NCBI GenBank assembly: GCA_022592435.1
Contig: JABYQS010000074.1
Location: 113,197 to 177,196, forward strand
Source of the DNA: Cerioporus squamosus
Taxonomy: Eukaryota; Basidiomycota; Agaricomycetes; Polyporales; Polyporaceae
Direction: 5' to 3'
DNA: 64,000 nt
A model generated the notes under the pieces. That model did not search any database. It was not told where the DNA came from and was given only the letters and a program-made list of their open reading frames with translations. Shown here piece after piece: positions 60,116-64,000 of this stretch (the stretch's first letter is position 1; each line of letters begins with the position of its first letter). The translations under genes and the position numbers were made by a program.

Positions 60116-60940
60116 GAGGCCAACATGCACATGCTCCGGCGTAGAGTAGAGCGAGTTCGCTGTAGAGAGCGTCGCAGAGACCAGTGTCGATAGACTCGTC
60201 AAGGGACTCGGTGCCCGCGAGGGAGTCTGTGTACGAAGTGGAGGGCCCAGCGTGCGGCAAGCCGCCGACGTCCAGCGCGTGTTCAAGAGGACCTGCACGG
60301 ACCGTAGTCAGACCATGGGTGGGGCAGAGCATGAGGACAGGACCGTGAAGAGGACAGATAACACAGTCAGGGGCTTGCACACCCCGGTTGAGAGACGTGG
60401 CGTTGGGCGTGCCAGCGCGCGACGCCTCCACCGTCCCACCGAAGTCGTGCACGAGGCGAGAAGACGAAGCAGCAGTAGAAGACGAGGAGGGACCAGCAGC
60501 CGCACCTCCGGTGTTGCCACTTCCAGACGGGGCAGTGGGGATCGGGCCCAGGATCGGAGGGAGGTTCTGCGAGAGGAACGGAGTGTCGGGCGAGACCTGC
60601 TCCCACAAGCGGCGATCTCCGCAATCGCACGTGTGGCCCGCGTCTGTGAGATGACCAGTTTAGTCAGTGAACTCTCTCATGCAACGCCACGTCCGCAACA
60701 CTCACCGGGGACGAGGACGTTCCTCATGCAGTTCAAGCAGACGTCGAGCAGACGTACGTCCGGGTTCTCCGCTGTGCAGGCTCAGCGCGCTGACCGTTTC
60801 GTCCACAGTGAATACGACTCACCCGCGTAGATCTCCATCATCAGGACCATGATCCTGAAGAACTGGCCCGCGGTGAAGCTCGCGACCCTGGAGTCGTCGG
60901 ACTCCGGGGCCCCGAGCTCCTGGGTACGGTCGGTAGTCAT
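60111..60940 (-). CDS. Unrecognised Cys/His-containing protein
   Basis: Three exons joined by good splice sites. The ATG at 60940 gives MTTDRTQELGAPESDDSRVA, SFTAGQFFRIMVLMMEIYAA, ENPDVRLLDVCLNCMRNVLV and PDAGHTCDCGDRRLWEQVSP. A Ser/Gly/Ala/Pro-rich middle follows, then DCVICPLHGPVLMLCPTHG and a C-terminus ALYSELALLYAGACACWPP (stop 60111). The pairs CLNC...CDC and CVIC...CPTH look like possible zinc ligands. About 240 residues, no signal peptide. A TATA-like TATATA sits about 75 bp upstream on the minus strand (61011-61016). I know no family for it; it lies in the transposon-rich island. Confidence 0.55.
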
Positions 60941-61010
60941 GCTGGGGTGAGAGGTAGAGAGGGGCAAAGAGGCGAAGTGGGGATGGGAATGGGCCGATGG
61001 CAGTCGGGGA

Positions 61011-61016
61011 TATATA
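61011..61016 (-). promoter_or_regulatory. TATA-like box before the Cys/His-containing protein gene
   Basis: The plus strand reads GGATATATATG; on the minus strand CATATATATCC lies about 75 bp before the ATG at 60940. It supports that start. Confidence 0.4.
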
Positions 61017-61267
61017 TGTCGTCCTCACGGTATGCGGATCCCTGCTGTCGAAAGCGGGAATGTCCCTTGCTGAACGAACCTCCTTCGTACAGACACTCGA
61101 TTTCCAAACCTGCATGCCCATAAAAGGCTTTCTCTGGCCAGCGTCAATGCAAGGACACGCTTTGCCAAACGACGCGTCCGACGCGTCCGACCCCCCTTAC
61201 CTCGTCTCCCAAGGTACGCGCGACGACACACCCTTCCTCTCTGCAGTCATAATGTTACGCGTTGCAG

Positions 61268-63522
61268 ATGGCCCCCAAGGGTTGGACCTGACCCGAGCAG
61301 AAGGACTTCCTCGACCCGCTGAAAGCCGCCTGCGCTGACGCGCAAAGCCGCAACCGATTCGCCAACTGGGTGCAGTCCGTCTACCACGACTGGTTCCTTC
61401 GATGGCCCGAACGTGTCGAGCTCTGGGGCAACTGGCAGGGACCGCTTACTCTCGAGCAGGTAAAGGAGCTTGCAGATGCGATCAAGGCGCGGCGGAAGGC
61501 ACATCGCATGACAAGTCTCGATCCATTGACAATAGCATCTGACCCCCTCGTCGACGCGTCCCATCCAGAAAATCTCTACCTGGTTCTACAACCACAAGAA
61601 ACGCTCACGCGACACGTTCGTACTCCCTGCTGCTATCACCGCCGAGCTCGCCAAGGGAGGCCGGACGCGTTGTCCTCAAGCGCGGGAGGTCTGGTGTCGT
61701 CTTTTCTATGATGACTCCATGAAGGCCGCCATCCAAGGCCACCTAGACGCAGCGCGAAACAAGCTCGGCCGCAAGCTCACGCGCAAGGAGCGCATGAAGA
61801 TCACTCGCACGCGCACCGACGAGTTCTTCGAGGCCGCATCGGACGACGTCCTCGCCATTGTCAACGCCCAACTCGAGAAGGAGACAGACGCCAAGAAGAA
61901 CCCTCCTCCCCCCCGGAGGACGGCACGGTACAGGCGAGGACTCCCCGAGAGTACCAAAAGTAGGTTGACTCCAGCCTTGGCTTGTCGCGCGTGACTGACC
62001 CTAATTACCAGCGCGATAGAAGCCGCTCCCAGAATCATCGAGAAGCTCCTCAGACCAGTCGTTACGGGAATGGGCTACACCGTGTCTGTCTTCGGCGCCG
62101 GGCCCTGCCCGTCGCAGGGTGGCGCGATTCGCAGCTTCGCATGAGTGCTTGCCCCGCCGTCGCATGCTCGATATACTCACAATGGTATGACTAGCGTCCA
62201 TTTCGGCGAGAACATGTGCGGCAATAGTCTCCCCGAGGCTACCGCCGACTATCAGGAGACGTTTGTCAATCCGATGGTTCGATTCGCCAAGGGCGTCTAC
62301 CGTAAGTAGACTCATTGGTTCACGGGACGCGAACCTTCACTGACATCCTGCAAATCAGCTCCGGACGTTCGTGCTAGCCGAGCCCTTGTGTACACGGAGG
62401 AAGAGTCAGGCTCCGAGGACGAGTCGGACGATGACGCGGACAAGTCGGGTGACGTGTCCGCACCTGGTCCTTCCGGATCCCGCTCGTCGGCTGCGATGCC
62501 GAGTCCGACGACGTCTCACCCGTACCTCGCTGATGCAGCGCCCGCCCCGACGCCCATGGTGGAGGCACCGGAGAGCAATGGACTTCCCGCCTCCGTCATC
62601 GCTGCTCTTGACCCCGCGAGCCAGCTAGCCGTGAATCGCCTTACCTCACTCGAGCTGTTGTCCCACTGCTGCCGCCGCCGCCGCCACCGTGTCCATCACG
62701 CAGCAGACTCGCATTCCGTCTATGTACGACTACGCCCCCCAGCAGACCTACAACTTTGACGGCGAACCCGTCCAGTTCTCACAGTGGTCCAACGGCACGC
62801 AGTCCTTTGTCTCTGGCGATGAGACCTACGACACGACTCTCAGCTATGGCGGTGGCAATGCCCGCAATGAGGACATGTTCCCAATCGGCAACGGCACCCA
62901 TTGGATGAGCGACCCCCTCCTCTTCCCGAACACTCTGGGCCCATCCACGACTGCAATGCAATACCCGCAGATGGCCATGATGACCAACCAGCCTGCCCCT
63001 GCGGCGCTCGGTCAGTCTGGCGCCTCCTCACAAGAGGCTCCTCCTGGCCGTCGTTCTGCCCGCCTCCAAAAAGGGAACTCATCTGACGAGAACGCGCCTC
63101 CCACCGCGTCGCCTGCGCCCGTCGTCGCGCCTGCGCCCGTCGTCGCTCCTGCATCCGTCATCACTCCTGCGCCCGACATTGCTCCTGCGCCCGTCGTCGC
63201 TCCGGCACCCGTCATCGCTCCGGCGCCCGTCGTCGCTCCTGCGCCCGTCGTGCCTTCCGCGCCCGCCACCGCTCCTGCGCCTTCAGCCGCTCCGGAGGCT
63301 GACCCCGATGCTGGACGTCCCAAACGCGACCGTCGTGCTCCGCGCCGTGCAGATGGCAGCGAGGCGCCCCCGCTCGCACCCCCACCCGCCGCGGCTCGCA
63401 AAAAGCGCGGTGCAAGCAATGCAGCACAGGCGGACGGCGATGAACCCGCCCCCGCTTCCAAAAAGCGCGGCGCAAGTGGTGCTGCGAAGGGGCGTCCCGC
63501 CAAGCGAGGCCGTGCGAAGTAG
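61268..63522 (+). pseudogene. Decayed lineage-specific WT-PEQ protein gene
   Basis: I recognise the opening MAPKGWT, PEQKDFLDPLKAACADAQSR and WPERVELWGNWQGPLTLEQV as a basidiomycete hypothetical family. Defects: a TGA at 61289-61291 falls at codon 8, between WT and PEQ. The intron at 61499-61568 begins GC rather than GT. The exon ending GAGPCPSQGGAIRSF (about 62143) has no clean donor (GCATGAGT). The frame also shifts between the VYTEEESGSEDESDDDADKS exon and the ITQQTRIPSMYDYAPQQTYN exon, near 62650-62690. The last exon is open: SARLQKGNSSDENAP, an APVVAPAPVVAP repeat, and a Lys/Arg-rich tail (KRGASGAAKGRPAKRGRAK; stop 63520-63522). The tail looks nuclear and DNA-binding-like. Several independent lesions make it a pseudogene. 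Confidence 0.65.
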
Positions 63523-64000
63523 GTTGCGCCGCTCTATGTTCCTGTCTTTCTTGTTGTTGCGTGCGGTGTTGGTGTCGCATAGTCCGTAGTCTTGCCCTTG
63601 ATGTATATAACAAACTGGACCCTGGTTCGCGCATGTACATATCGTCTTGATGGCCGCAATATTAAGTTCACCTAATAACATGTCATTGGGATCATAGAGG
63701 GTGGGCCACAGAAATAGAGCTGCTTCGAGTCCAAAAACATACTGCCTGCAAGAGGCATCGAACTTCGTACTTGCGCGAGCTGGACAGAAGCGCTTACGGT
63801 ACTTACCCCACTTACTTACGTTACTTACTGCGGGTTATGACCTCTTACTTATGGCTCCTTATCCCTGTTCTTACTCCGGTACTTACATCTGATATACTTC
63901 ACATTTCAACATCTACGGGTGGTCGTCCTGAATACATGAGTCCAGCGCGCAGCCCGTGAGTATGACTATTCTGGATAAGTCACCCATATGTTTTCTGTCC
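63523..64000. other. 3' flank and TTAC-rich stretch
   Basis: An AT-rich 3' UTR-like region to about 63690, then a stretch with repeated TTACTTAC/TACTTAC at about 63796-63890. No gene seen. Confidence 0.4.

Noticed and set aside
59355..60149. 264-codon plus-strand frame
   Set aside because: Its second half is the GC-rich minisatellite and no family is recognisable; it also overlaps the better-supported minus-strand gene at its 3' end.

Overview
The window looks like a chromosomal segment of an Agaricomycete fungus, most likely a wood-decaying polypore. The support is indirect but consistent. Genes are split by many 45-80 nt introns with GTRNGY donors and YAG acceptors. The gene set includes a secreted bicupin oxalate decarboxylase, a GH79 glucuronidase-type enzyme, a GPI-anchored GH16 glucanase, paired old-yellow-enzyme paralogues, a KDZ transposase with its cysteine cluster, and several families I associate with Polyporales. 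No species can be named from sequence alone.

Left part (1-12.5 kb) is a duplicated and decayed region. The 5' end of a GH79 gene at 1-222 (minus strand, running off the left edge) and about 470 bp upstream of it recur at 10169-10882, where the second GH79 gene (8231-10389) is nearly complete but lacks a recognisable C-terminal end. Between them lie a polypore-specific family gene interrupted by a stop codon (4433-5468) and a complex tandem repeat (about 6.77-8.0 kb).

The centre (12.5-46.6 kb) is ordinary gene-rich DNA: elongation factor 1-gamma, oxalate decarboxylase, two inverted intron-containing tRNA-Ala(AGC) genes flanking an Akr1-type palmitoyltransferase, two tandem old yellow enzymes, a GH16 glucanase, a Cbf1-like bHLH factor, a divergent G-alpha subunit, an MFS transporter of the monocarboxylate type, a Golgi pH regulator (GPHR) and a BAG-domain co-chaperone. 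The BAG gene has a four-step 10-bp GAA array in its promoter that looks like a step-type heat-shock element.

The right part (46.6-64 kb) is an accessory island. A C2H2/CACTA-Plavaka-like transposase gene with a continuous spliced frame (plus strand) and a KDZ transposase gene (minus strand) converge on a very GC-rich, G-quadruplex-prone block. Beyond the KDZ gene sit a small basic-headed protein, an unrecognised Cys/His-rich protein and a decayed WT-PEQ-type gene, all apparently lineage-specific. The KDZ gene carries a one-base frameshift in a run of six A.

The strongest candidates for new biology are the G-alpha subunit whose catalytic glutamine is a serine, the heat-shock-like array on the BAG gene, the unrecognised Cys-rich protein beside the transposons, and the element inserted upstream of one old yellow enzyme paralogue, where the other paralogue preserves the empty site. 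Exon boundaries were placed by eye from splice consensus and reading-frame continuity, so small boundary errors are likely.
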